Shown in pieces: positions 24,506-35,040 of a DNA stretch of 64,000 nucleotides. The notes below the pieces were generated by a model. That model was not told where the DNA came from. It was given only the letters and a program-made list of their open reading frames with translations, and did not search any database. The first letter of the stretch is position 1, and every line of letters starts with the position of its first letter. The position numbers and the translations under genes are program-made. The DNA comes from Mucor racemosus. Lineage: Eukaryota; Mucoromycota; Mucoromycetes; Mucorales; Mucoraceae. The stretch lies in contig JAPEHQ010000003.1 in assembly GCA_027405735.1 (NCBI GenBank), positions 2,852,001 through 2,916,000 of the forward strand, read 5' to 3'.

Positions 24506-24890
24506 GCTTGTTATTTTTTATTGAGCAAATAGAGCGCTAAACCCTGTATATGTGTATATTTTTTGTTTTTATAATTGGTAGTATAATTAACTCTAAATTT
24601 GCAAAACCAAAAAAAAAAATTTAAAAAATGTCAAAATTGATGATCTGGACAAAAATAATTTTCTAAATTAATATTCCGCTTATAAGCCTTGTAAGTCTTA
24701 AAAATAAGAGATTTTATAATACTTGAGAACTTTTTCAAGAATTTACGATGCTGTACCCACTTGATTCAAGCATATTCCTTTAAATCTTTTTACATGTTAA
24801 TATTGTGTGATAGGTTATTTGATGATAATATAGACTTATTTCATAACTATTGTGCTAGAGATGATTTACATTAAGTTTTAGTCTTATCTC
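24506..24890 (+). repeat. Tail of repeat R2 (truncated copy)
   Basis: Matches 27516-27905 and 33620-34000 closely, from ATTGAGCAAATAGAGCG through the A-rich run and GATGCTGTACCCACTTGA. The left part of this R2 copy is missing because the hAT right end abuts it. Confidence 0.8.
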
Positions 24891-24892
24891 CT

Positions 24893-25126
24893 CTCCAATA
24901 TCATAAACATAAGCATGGCCATCACTGGAACCTATTGCCGCCTTTTTACCCTTTTGTCCCAAGCGAACTTATTCGTCAACAATGCTTTATCAGAATCAGC
25001 TTAAGTACGTACAATGGTTCCTCGGTATTTACATTCAAATTCCATAAATTAAATTGACTGTTTCCATCTACAGTAGTATCAAACATATCATCAGCCCGTC
25101 TTATGATAAATGCCAATCTAAAATCA
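24893..25126 (-). pseudogene. Decayed dynein intermediate chain WD40 fragment, copy 1
   Basis: On the minus strand the sequence reads TTTTAG acceptor, then FDTTVDG, LWNLN, NTEEP, then after a frame break GKKAAIGSSDGH and YVYDIGE. The order VDG...LWNLN..TE.P...ALN...W..G...A.G...G...YD.GE is that of the last WD40 repeats of cytoplasmic dynein intermediate chain. Frameshifts and a stop interrupt it. The same fragment recurs at 27907-28118 and 34371-34573, each time beside repeat R2. Confidence 0.7.
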
Positions 25127-25129
25127 GAA

Positions 25130-25884
25130 ACATCACATTGTCATTGTTATAAGCTATGAAAAGCTTGACTTTTAATAACACAGTAATTAAATAAAAAACA
25201 AGATGATACTAATAGCATATGATGATCATTTAACATCTAAGTAAGTTGATAAAATATTCTTTTAAACCCTTTTAAAAATTCTGAGGTAAATACAACATCT
25301 TAGTCTTGTAACTACTTCTATCCATCAAAATTGTTGTATTCCATCTAGTATCATACGTTATCACCTTCTACAACAACAGTATCAATACATCTTACAATCT
25401 ATTGACTACGACATGTGTTGAAGTGCAAGTCTTGGCATCGGATATAAGAAACTCGTAGCTTACATATACTAATAAGTTATTCCAGCAATTTTAGCAAGAA
25501 CTCTTGGACCTCAATTATGACACGATATTATTTTATCCCAGCGGTTAATCAATCAAATAGCTATCAAATCAACATAATACAAGCACACTTAGTGCAGCAT
25601 TGAAAGAAGGCAACTCACAAGCTGTGCAAGAACGGTTAAATTCTGATTCATCCATTTCAATCCATAGATTACTATCAAACAAATCTAATGGTTCAATAGT
25701 GCCTTAAATTATATCTCAGGATCTCAATATAAAATCAATATAAAAAAGGTCATACTTTTATATTTAAGTAAACGACATCTTGTTTTCATTATGCAGTTGA
25801 AGGATTGATTCATTACTCATTCTCTTTTAATTGTATTCTTTTTTTAAGTGTTATTTATCAAACCTGAAAACATTATACGACAGC
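25130..25884 (+). repeat. Composite repeat: R2-associated segment plus 300-bp sub-repeat
   Basis: 25137-25350 matches 29016-29220 and 34616-34810 (CATTGTTATAAGCTATRAAAA, then CCATCAAAAT...). 25385-25545 matches 28370-28510 and, inverted, 30930-31090. 25545-25884 is the widespread 300-bp sub-repeat. No gene is seen. Confidence 0.7.
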
Positions 25885-27515
25885 TAAAAAGATAACAATA
25901 TGGACATGGGCACAAGAAACGAAACTGCACACGAGCACAACGCTAAGCCTGTATGTGCAGAATTGTAGATTCTGTCCGTGAAATAACATTAATCCCATGT
26001 GTGCATAATAGTAGAATTGTCCATAAGCATATCATTATCCCTATTTGTGCATAATAATAAAATATGACCATGGGCATAATGAGCTGATTGTATGGGCACA
26101 AATTGGTTTGTATATGAGCATTGTGCCGTTCTCAAAATTCCATTGCATTTTTTACTGGAATGGGGTTTTAAATTGCATTTGTTTTATTAATATAAATTAT
26201 AGACAATACAATTCAATGCGTTGTTGATGTAGAGCATTACATGCAAGAGCCAATATATTTACGATTATCATCATTTGTAAATATTTTTATAGCTATAATT
26301 GTTTACAGCAGCAATGATTTTTGCTTCAGCATAAACTTAAATAGCACTTACTGCTTAGATTTATATGCAATACAAATCTAAGATTATATATGTTACTTTA
26401 TCACATATAAAATTTAAACAAATTAACCTTGTTTGAACTTACTATTTTAGTTTATAATTGTCAGCTGTAAAAAGATTTGTTTTCAAGTATAGGTACAATC
26501 AAAACTATGGTAATTAGTCAAGATATTAGATTATTCATTTTATGTTTCTACATCATTTGAAATTTTATAACTTTTCTGGAACATTTCACTTGAGATCATA
26601 GCCAGTTATAGTTTTCCATTGAGTAGATATACATATCATTGCCTTTGATTTGACCTGGTAATCAAGAAATACGTCCAACAATACAGTAGTAAATAATAAT
26701 AATATTTGATCTTAGAATGCAGTTAAATAAAAATATCAGCATCTAATATAGACTGATGTTTATACTAAAAATATTAGTCCCTTACGTTAGCATGCGTATT
26801 CAGATAAAAGGAAAGAATACCAGCTTCATAGTCTGATATGCCATATCAAACGGCGGATATATCCTTGGAATATGAAAATAAAAAGAGAGAAAAACACGTA
26901 GAAAAGGATTTTCAAGGCTCTACATTATTTAGCGCAATTAAAACCCTGCTAAATTGCTCATTGCAGCCAATGTAAAAGTAGCATTACAGCGTATGAATTA
27001 TAAACCAAACAAAATAGGCAATATCTGTTATCATAGAAACATGCAGTTTCTACCAGAAAACCTGTCTGTCATGTTATACAGTACATTCATTAAAAATTGC
27101 AAAAGCGTGTTTGTAGAGCGACGCCGTAATTGAGCATAGCCAGATCGAACGGCTAAGTCTCTTATTATACTACTATGGTATACCGTATATCTAAGTTTTA
27201 AATAAAAAAACGGTTTTTTTAACTTTTTTTATGTTTAACCACGTACGGTCTGAAAATTCAGTTTTTCTAGCGGACATTTTCGAAACTCATTTTATCCTTA
27301 CCAACACTCATGATTTTGATCAAAAAATAGAAAAATTAATTTTTGATACCAAAATCAACGTTTAAATATACTATATTGTGAGAGAAAATTGTAGCTATAG
27401 ATAATACACATTTCATGAAAGCTTAATATTAAATGTTAAGTAATGAAAATTTGTACTTTTGCCCCAAAAACGGTTTTTTGATCAAAGGATTTTCATGTGA
27501 TATTTTGCAATAAAA
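25885..27515 (+). repeat. Long dispersed repeat R2, copy 1
   Basis: Matches 31590-33620 and 54990-56393 over most of its length. Landmarks are ATGGGCACAA runs at the left, GTCCAACAATACAGTA in the middle and GCGCAATTAAAACCCTGC near the right. It is the only copy without a nested insertion and so defines the unit. It lacks the leading CACTACGG sequence present in the other two copies. No coding frame is convincing. Confidence 0.8.
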
Positions 27516-27905
27516 ATATTGTATATTTTTTATTGAGCAAATAGAGCGTTAAATTCTGTATGTGTGTATATTTTTTGTTTTTATAATTGGTAGTATAATT
27601 AACTCTAAATTTGCAAAACCAAAAAAAAAAAATTTAAAAAATGTCAAAATTGATGATCTGGACAAAAATAATTTTCTAAATTAATATTCCGCCTATATGC
27701 CTTGTAAGTCTTAAAAATAAGAGATTTTATTATACCTCAGAACTTTTTCAAGAACTTACGATGCTGTACCCACTTGAGTCAAGCTTATTACTGTAAACCT
27801 TTATACATCATGTTAATACTATGTGGCAGTTTATTTGATGATAACATAGTTTTACTTTATAATTATTGCGCTAGAGGCGATTTACATTAAGTTTTAGTCT
27901 TACCT
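27516..27905 (+). repeat. Tail of repeat R2, copy 1
   Basis: Continuous with the R2 body and nearly identical to 24515-24890 and 33630-34000. It leads directly into the second dynein-like fragment, so tail plus fragment travel together. Confidence 0.8.
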
Positions 27906-27906
27906 C

Positions 27907-28150
27907 TCCAATATCATAAACATAAACATGGCCATCACTGGAACCTATTGCCGCTTTCTTACCCTCCTCTTTGTCTCAAGCCAATTGATTCAATGCTTTA
28001 TTACTAGAGCCAACCTAAGTAGTACTTACAAATGGTTTTTCGGTATTTGCATTTAAATTCCATAAATTAACTTGACTGGTTCCATTTACAGTTGTATCAA
28101 ACGTAGTATCATCAGCCTGCCTTATGATAAATGCCAATATAACATCAGAA
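27907..28150 (-). pseudogene. Decayed dynein intermediate chain WD40 fragment, copy 2
   Basis: The best preserved copy. On the minus strand the frame runs FDTTVNGTSQVNLWNLN, ANTEKPFVST, VGSSNKALNQLA, GKKAAIGSSDGHVYVYDIGE, broken by two in-frame stops and one small insertion. The final GAG is followed by GTAAGA, a preserved splice donor, showing that genomic rather than cDNA sequence was captured. Human and fungal dynein intermediate chains end with the same succession of motifs. Confidence 0.75.
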
Positions 28151-28500
28151 ACATCCCATTATTGTCATTTGATCTATCAGAATTACAGCATTCGATATAT
28201 AGAAGATCTCCGACAAATCTAGCAGATCTTATCTATCCAGTAACTGGTTCCTGTCACCCAGGAACTACTAATGAAACATAACTTATAGCAATATTACAAC
28301 TGAAATATAACATGTGTTGTATTCCACCTACTAGTATCATACATCATCACCTTCTACAGTATCAATACATCTTACAATCTATTGACTACGACATGTATTG
28401 AAGTGCAAGTCTTGATATCGGATATAAGAAACTCCTAGCGTACCAAGTTTAATCCAGTAATTACCAAGAACGCTTGGACCTCAATTATGACACCACATTA
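28150..28500 (+). repeat. Repeat fragments, no gene
   Basis: 28150-28300 matches the reverse of 19230-19420 (AACTGGTTCCTGTCACCCAG region). 28310-28500 matches 25340-25545. A small open frame across 28072-28281 is made of these pieces and is not a gene. Confidence 0.6.
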
Positions 28501-28845
28501 TTTCATCCCAGCAGTTAACCAATCAAGTAGTTATCAAATCAACATACAAGCATATTTAGCGCAGCATTGAAACAACACAACTCACAAGCTCTGCAAGAAC
28601 GGTTAAATTATGATTGATCCATTTCAATCCATAGATTACTATCAAACAGACCCAATGGTTCAATAGTGCCTTAAATTACATCTCAGGATCTCAATATCAA
28701 ATCAATATAAAAGGCCATACTTTTACATCTAAATAAACGATATCTTGTTTTTATTATACAGTTGAAGAACTGATTAATTACTCATTCTTTTATAATTGTA
28801 TTCTTTTTTAAGTAATATTTATCAATCCTGAAAATATACGACAAC
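28500..28845 (+). repeat. 300-bp sub-repeat, copy
   Basis: Same sequence as 600-905, from CCAGCAGTTAACCAATCAAG to CCTGAAAATATACGACAA. Confidence 0.75.
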
Positions 28846-28849
28846 ATGT

Positions 28850-29010
28850 TATATCCATACACATTAATAATAATATCTATTGTCACATCTAATGGATTCC
28901 TGTCCATTAGATCTTATCACACAATTCCAATAACTATATAAACCCATATCTAATTCATTCTAATAAACTGTACTTTTTACGTTAATTTTAATTTACAAAA
29001 TCTCGATAAA
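28850..29010 (+). repeat. LTR-like fragment
   Basis: Contains a 10-bp hairpin (ATCTAATGGA / TCCATTAGAT), a TATA-like ACTATATAAACCC and an AATAAACTG, resembling the promoter/poly(A) part of the LTR-like element at 34003-34365. Its reverse is found at about 19070-19200. The borders are not resolved. Confidence 0.45.
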
Positions 29011-29015
29011 TCATC

Positions 29016-29985
29016 ATTGTTATAAGTTATAAGCTATAAAAAGCTTGATTTTTAATAATACAGCAATTAAATAAAAAACAAGATGATACTAATAGCATAT
29101 GGCGAGTATTTAACATCTACGTAAGTTTGATAAAGTATGTTTTTAAATCCTTTTAAAGACCCTGAGACAAATGTAACACCTTGGTCTTGTAATTTTTATC
29201 CATCAAAATGTTGCGATTTCCACTATACAATGAATAATGCACTTTTTATCAATCTTGAGCTAGTAGATGTACATTGGGCATCAGTTTTTTACCGGCTACC
29301 TTTTCTATGATTCATTAATATTTAGTTATATTGAACGATAGTGTATTAAATTACAATTTGCTAATTTACTGTTGGTAGTTTTTTTTTATTGCTTTAAAAT
29401 TTTGATCCTATTATTATTATTATGACCATTGATTATAATTGTCAAACTGATTGATTCATGCAGTATATCATATTACTATTTCGCAATAGTAGAGATAATA
29501 CAATTAATGTCTGCACTTAACACTGGTGGACTGGAAAGTTGATGTCTGTCTTTAGTTTGATGAATAATGCACACTTTAAATTTCCAGTATAATCTTAGGT
29601 GTTTCTACTCCTAAAAACTGAATTGTCTAATGCAACTACATTTGTTGAATATCAATTGAGTTTCTATGCGTTGTAGATGATGTTATACTAATTCTAATTC
29701 TCATTTTGGCAAAGATTGTTTTACATTCATCCATATTCAATTTTTATGTTATACAGCTTAATATTAATGTACTAAAGTAATAACTAATAACATTGTGTTT
29801 TGTTTATATCTCCATCACAAATTGGCATTTTTTTCAGATGATTTTCACTACCAATTTCGGGAAAGCTTTATTATTATTTTCAAAAAGAAAAATATACTTT
29901 AATTTGCTACATTTTCTAAAATAGTGAAAAACTGAAAAATGCATGTTCACATATATGGGGATTAAAACTGTAAAGCAAAGGAGAG
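29016..29985. other. Repeat remnants and AT-rich sequence, no gene
   Basis: 29016-29260 matches 25137-25350 and 34616-34860. The remainder to 29985 has no recognised feature. Confidence 0.5.
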
Positions 29986-30070
29986 TGACAAGCTTAACAG
30001 GTAGCGCATGCGCTACAAATTGAGGGCAACACACATATTCGTGAGTTCAAACCCGCCAATGGGGAAGCCT
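29986..30070 (+). repeat. tRNA-derived (SINE-like) sequence
   Basis: An A-box-like AAGCTTAACAGG (29989-30000) is followed about 50 nt later by a B-box-like GAGTTCAAACC. Spacing and sequence are those of an RNA polymerase III internal promoter. The cloverleaf is too degenerate for a functional tRNA: T-stem pairs are lost and the acceptor arms do not match. It is best read as a tRNA pseudogene or SINE head. Confidence 0.45.
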
Positions 30071-30357
30071 TTTGGTATTAGGATATGAATTTCGAAAGAG
30101 AATCTCCGATGGCCTTGCTTCTCATCAAATATAATCCTCCTTTTTTTCTTAATTAGTAAGTTTTGCATATGTTTAGCAAATTTTTTCCTTTCTCATTACT
30201 GCATATGATATGCATACTAGTAAATTTGGCTGGCAAAACCCGGCTCGACACCAATACTACCAGTATCCATGGATCATTGTACGTTCAGCCAGTTTGAGCA
30301 ACAAGTTGGTTACCTGCTACTTACACCTACTAAGATCAGCAAGCCCATCAGTTCTTA

Positions 30358-30430
30358 ACAAATATGAACCCAAATGACCTCCCGTTGCAATGGCAGGTAC
30401 TTCTAGCTAGCCGCTGAACTACAGAATTGC
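30358..30430 (-). repeat. Second tRNA-like remnant, opposite strand
   Basis: On the minus strand GCAATTCTGTAGTTCAGCGG looks like an acceptor strand plus A box. It is followed by CTGCCATTGCAACGGGAGG and a B-box-like GGGTTCATATTTG. The anticodon arm has extra bases and the T-arm does not close, so it is non-functional as a tRNA. Confidence 0.4.
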
Positions 30431-30454
30431 AAAAGGTTTAGCCTTGTCGTATAT

Positions 30455-31145
30455 TTTCAGGTTTGATGAATAACACTTAAAAAAGAATACAATTAAAAGA
30501 GAATGAGTAATGAATCAGTTATTCAACTGCATAATAAAAACAAGATATCGTTTATTTAGATAAAAGTATGGCCTTTTATATTGATGTGACATTGAGATCC
30601 TGAGGTGTAATTTAAGGCATTACTGAACCGTTCACTATGAAGAAAAAATCTCTTAATTTTCTTAATTGTGTCACATTAAGGAAAATAAAAAAAATTTCAC
30701 TGCTTATTTTTTTAAATTTTGTCTTATTTTTCTTAATGTGGCATAATTAAGAGAATTAAGGGATTTTTTCTTCATAGTGATTAGATCTGTTTAATAGTAA
30801 TTTATGGATTGAAATAGATCAATCGTAATTTAACCGTTCTTGCAGAGATTGAGAGTTGCTTTGTTTTAATGCTGCGCTAATTGTACTTGGATGTTGATTT
30901 GATAGCTACGTAATTGATTAACCGCTGGGATGAAATAATATGGTGTCATAATTGAGGTCCAAGCGTCCTTGGTAATTACTGGATTAAACTTGGTACGCTA
31001 GGAGTTTTTTATATTCGATACCAAGACTTTGCACTTCGATACATGTCGTAGTCAATAGATTGTAAGATATATTGATACTGTAGAAGGTGATACTGTACAT
31101 ATGGTACTTGGTGGCATACAACATAGTATATAATTCATATTTTTG
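30455..31145 (-). repeat. 300-bp sub-repeat and adjoining segment, inverted copy with MITE
   Basis: 30455-30930 is the reverse complement of the widespread sub-repeat, split by a 147-bp MITE. 30930-31145 continues as the reverse of 28370-28510. Confidence 0.75.
30633..30779. mobile_element. CACTA-like foldback MITE (147 bp)
   Basis: The two ends are near-perfect inverted repeats of about 57 bp starting CACTATGAAGAAAAAATC, with a short spacer, so the whole element folds into a hairpin. The empty site in the other sub-repeat copies reads CCATTAGAT; here it is split as GTT/element/ATTAGAT. This fits a 3-bp duplication with one later change. CACTA termini with 3-bp duplications are typical of the CACTA (EnSpm) superfamily. 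Confidence 0.7.
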
Positions 31146-31493
31146 CCAATGGTCACTCTTCCAGAAAAAAGCAGCCAAACAATCTCCGGAAGCGGCCACC
31201 TAATAATATTTCCAAGCTTTAAATTCTTAGAAAAATTACCGGACAGCCCGGACGCGGTTGTTTAAATATTCCAAGCAGCTATAAGATGCAAGTATCAAAA
31301 TTTTATACAAAAATTAAGGTTCGACTGTATTGCTATTAATTATTTAAATGCTTATTTTAAGTAAAGCATAAATACAACCTACAACATTATTAGTCTAATA
31401 ACGGATTTAACTTGAAAAGTATAAAATGATACAACCGGATTCGAAAAAAAATCCATAAAATCACAAATTTAAAGGATTTATTATATATAAAAG
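31146..31493. other. AT-rich spacer, nothing recognised
   Basis: Between the inverted sub-repeat and the start of R2 copy 2. No coding or repeat match is seen. Confidence 0.4.
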
Positions 31494-33620
31494 CACTACG
31501 GTCGACCTGCGCTGCACAAAATGATTTTGTTCTGCCCAGGTGGGCTGCACACTATAGCCTGATGATGAGTTGTTGCGCTTACTAAATAATGGTTAAAAAG
31601 ATAACAAGATGCGCATGGGCACAACAAAAGAAACTGCACATGAGCATATACTGTATAGCGAAAAGCCCGTATGCGCAGAATTATAAATTCTGTTCATGTG
31701 CATGACATTAATCCCATGTGTGCATAATAGTAGAAGAGTTTCCCATAAACATATCATTATTTCTATGTGTGCATAACGATAAGATCTGACCATGAGCATA
31801 ATGAGCTGATTGTATGGGCACAAATTGGTTTGTACATTGGCTTGAGCATCGTGCCGTTCTCAAAATTCCATTGCATTTTTTTTACTGGAATGGGGTTTTA
31901 AATTACATTCGCTTTTATTAATATAGATTATAGACAATAATAATACAATTCAATGCGTTGTTGATGTAGAGATGTAGAGCAATATATGCAAGAGCTAATA
32001 TATTTACGATTATCATCATTTGTAAATATGTTTATAGCTATAATGTATATAGCAAGAATGGTTTTTGCTTGAGCATAAAATTAAATAACACTTACTGCTT
32101 AAATTTATATGGAAACCAAATCTAAGGTAATAAATGTTACTTTATCACACATAAATTTAAACAAATTAACCTTTAAACTTACTATTTTGGTTTACAATTG
32201 TCAGCTGCAAAAAGATTTGTTTTCAAGCATAGCTACAATCAGAACTATGGTTATTAGGCAAGACATCAGATTTTTTTTTGTGTTTCTATATCATCTGAAA
32301 TTGTATCACCTCTCTGGAACATTTCGTGAGTTTGCCACCAGTTCTAGCTTTTCATTAAGTAGATATAAATATCATTGCCTTCGATTTGATCTGGTAATCA
32401 AGAAATACGTCCAACAATACAGTAATAAATAATGATATTTGATCTTAGAATGCGGTTAAATGAAAATATCAGTCTCCCGTATAGGCTGTTACATACATAT
32501 ATTAAAAACATTAGTGCCTTGCGTTAGTATGCATATTCAGATAAAAAAAAGAATATCAGCTTGATAGTCTGATATGCCTTATCAAGCAGTGAATATATTC
32601 TTAGAATAATATAAATACAAAAAGAGAGAAACAACACACGTACAAAAGGATTTTTTTCAAGGCTTTACATTATTTAGCGCAATTAAAACCCTGCCAAATT
32701 ACACATTTCAGCCAATGTAAAAGCAGCATTACAGCGTATCAACCATAAATGAAATAAAATACACAATATCTGGTAGGATTGGGCTTCGATTCGAATTTGA
32801 ATCAAGTTTTAACGGAAACGGCCATTTGATTCGAGTTGGAAAACGACCCGTTTTTTTTTAATCCACATAAAAAACGAGGCGGGAGCAAGCATTGGTTCGC
32901 CTTAAGGAGGAGGCTGTTAATAGCAGCCTAGTCAAGTTAATATGGGATTATGAATTGATAATAGTATATTTGACAATTTCACAACTTGAAGTATTTTTTC
33001 AATTCAGTTTTCCAGTTTAGCTGACAAAAAAAAAAAAAAGAAACCCGAATGCCCTCATTTGAGTTTGCATAAAAAACGGCCCGTTAAAGCTGTCAAACTC
33101 GGTTAATCGTAATACGATGCGTTGTTTGTGAAATCCTAATATCTGGTGTCATAGAAACATACATTTTTCTTCCAGAAAAAGCATCTGTCATATCATATAT
33201 TAATTAAAAAATTTCAAAAGCGAGCCCGTAGAGAAATGCCGTAATTCAGCATAGTAAGATTGAACGGCTAAGTCTCTTATATTATGATATTTCTAAGTTT
33301 TAAATAAAGAAGCGGTTTTTTTTTTTACTTTTCTTATATTTAACCATGTACGATCTGAAAATTCAGTTTTTTTAGCGGACATTTTTGGGACTCATTTTAT
33401 CCTTACCAGCACTCATGATTTTGATCAAAAAACAGAAAAATCAAATTTTGATACCAAAATCGACGTTTAAACACACTACATTATGAGAGAAAATTGTAGG
33501 CATAGCTAAGGAGCGTTTTATAAAAGCTTAATATTAAATGTTAAGTAATGAAAATTTGCACTGTTGCCCCAAAAACGAAATTTTGTTTAAAGGATTTTCA
33601 TGTAATATTTTGCAATAAAA
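31494..33620 (+). repeat. Long dispersed repeat R2, copy 2, with hAT MITE
   Basis: Starts CACTACGGTCGACCTG, as the copy at 54913 does (CACTACGGCCGACCTG), which marks a likely true left end of the unit. The body matches 25885-27515 with a 365-bp MITE inserted. Confidence 0.8.
32774..33138. mobile_element. Non-autonomous hAT element (365 bp) with perfect 8-bp duplication
   Basis: Flanked on both sides by ATATCTGG (32766-32773 and 33139-33146). R2 copy 1 shows the empty site once. The ends are TAGGATTGG and, read inward from the right, TAGGATTTC. The left terminus equals the right terminus of the 6.4 kb hAT element over nine bases, so that element's transposase is a candidate for mobilising it. 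No coding capacity. Confidence 0.9.
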
Positions 33621-34002
33621 TATTAGTTATTTTTTATTGAGCAAATAGAGCGCTAAATTCTGTATATGTGTATACTTTTTGTTTTTATAATTGGTAGTAT
33701 AATTAACGCTAGATTTTGCAAAATCAAAGAAAAAAATTAAAAAATGTCAAAATTGATGATCTGGACAAAAATAATTTTCTAAATTAATATTCCGCTTATA
33801 AGCCTTGTAAGTCTTAAAAATAAGAGATTTTATAATACTTGAGAACTTTTTCAAGAATTAATGATGCTGTGCCCACTTGAGTCAAGCGTATTACTGTATA
33901 TATTTATACATGTGAATATTGTATGGTAGTTTATTTGATAATAATATAGTCTTACTTGATAATTAATGCGCTAGAAATGATTTACATTAAGTTTTAGTCT
34001 TA
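33621..34002 (+). repeat. Tail of repeat R2, copy 2
   Basis: Matches 24515-24890 and 27525-27900 and ends at TCTTACCT, where an LTR-like element has inserted. Confidence 0.75.
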
Positions 34003-34365
34003 CCTAATGCCTGATGTATCATTCTTAAACCGGATCATGTCAAATCCAAAAAAGTGAACAATAACAGATTCGGAACCGGAAGTTACTTAATTTAATACTG
34101 TATTAATTATATCATGCTCCTAAAAGCATGATATAGAAGCATGGTATAAAAGCATAATACTCCAGTGCGATATTCCAACATGATATTCCAACATAACACA
34201 TTACTATTAAATAACATCTAAACTACCTTATCACATCATTAATTCCCCAAATCAAATAGTATATAAACCCTATTAATTTTATTTCAATAAACGATATCTG
34301 TTTACTTGATTAAATTTCTAGCTTTTATTTAACCTAAACATATTCTGATAAATCATTACTACCCC
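34003..34365 (+). mobile_element. LTR-like element, second copy (about 360 bp)
   Basis: About 90 percent like 20650-21030 by eye, with fewer 13-bp U3 repeats. It interrupts the junction between the R2 tail and the dynein-like fragment, as comparison with 27895-27910 shows. TACC occurs on both sides, a possible short target duplication. Confidence 0.6.
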
Positions 34366-34370
34366 TCCAA

Positions 34371-34600
34371 CACCATAAACATAAACATAGCCATTACTGA
34401 GACCTATTGCCATCTTTTTACCCTCTTTGTCCCAAGTCCCAAGCCAATTTATTCAATGCTTCACCAGAACCAACTTAAGTACTTACAAATGGTTCCTCGG
34501 TATTTGCATTTAAATCAGATAAATCAAATTGACTGGTTCCATCTACAGTAGTATCAAACGTATCATCAGCCACCTTTTGATAATGTCAATCTAAAATTAG
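34371..34600 (-). pseudogene. Decayed dynein intermediate chain WD40 fragment, copy 3
   Basis: On the minus strand FDTTVDGTSQ, LNANTEEPF, then VGSGEALNKLAWD, GKKMAIG and YVYGVGG are legible. There is a stop before VGS and a small duplication of the LAWD codons. The LWNLN motif has become LSDLN. It is more decayed than copy 2. Confidence 0.7.
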
Positions 34601-34615
34601 AAACATCCCATTATC

Positions 34616-35040
34616 ATTGTTATAAGCTATAAAAAACTTGATTTTTAATAATACAACAATTAAATAAAAGACAAAATGATACTAATTGCATATGGTGAGT
34701 ATTCAACATCTAGTTGAGCTTAATGATGAAGAATGCTTTTGAACTCTTTGAAAATCCTGAAGCAAACACAACATCTTGGTCCTGTAATTTCTGTCCATCA
34801 AAATGCTGCAATTTCCACCACTACACAATGAATGCGCTTTTTATCTATCTTGACCTCGATGTACATTGTTGGATATCAGTTTTTTATGAATACTTCAAGG
34901 TTTTTTTGCATATCAAATTATGCGATTTAGTAACAATAATTGCACTTAATAACTATGCTTTTTGAACCTATTAATGTTAATCAGAATAATTGGTGTTTTC
35001 ATTCAATCACAAGCTGTGTTGCTTTATACGATACATTTAC
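34616..35040. other. Repeat remnants between R2 and R1 copy C
   Basis: 34616-34860 matches 25137-25350 and 29016-29260. On the minus strand the frame around WKLQHFDGQKLQDQD is partly kept between copies, so it could be another captured exon, but I cannot name it. Confidence 0.45.

Noticed and set aside
29986..30070. Functional tRNA gene
   Set aside because: A and B boxes are present, but the acceptor and T stems do not pair, so only a tRNA-derived remnant is supported.
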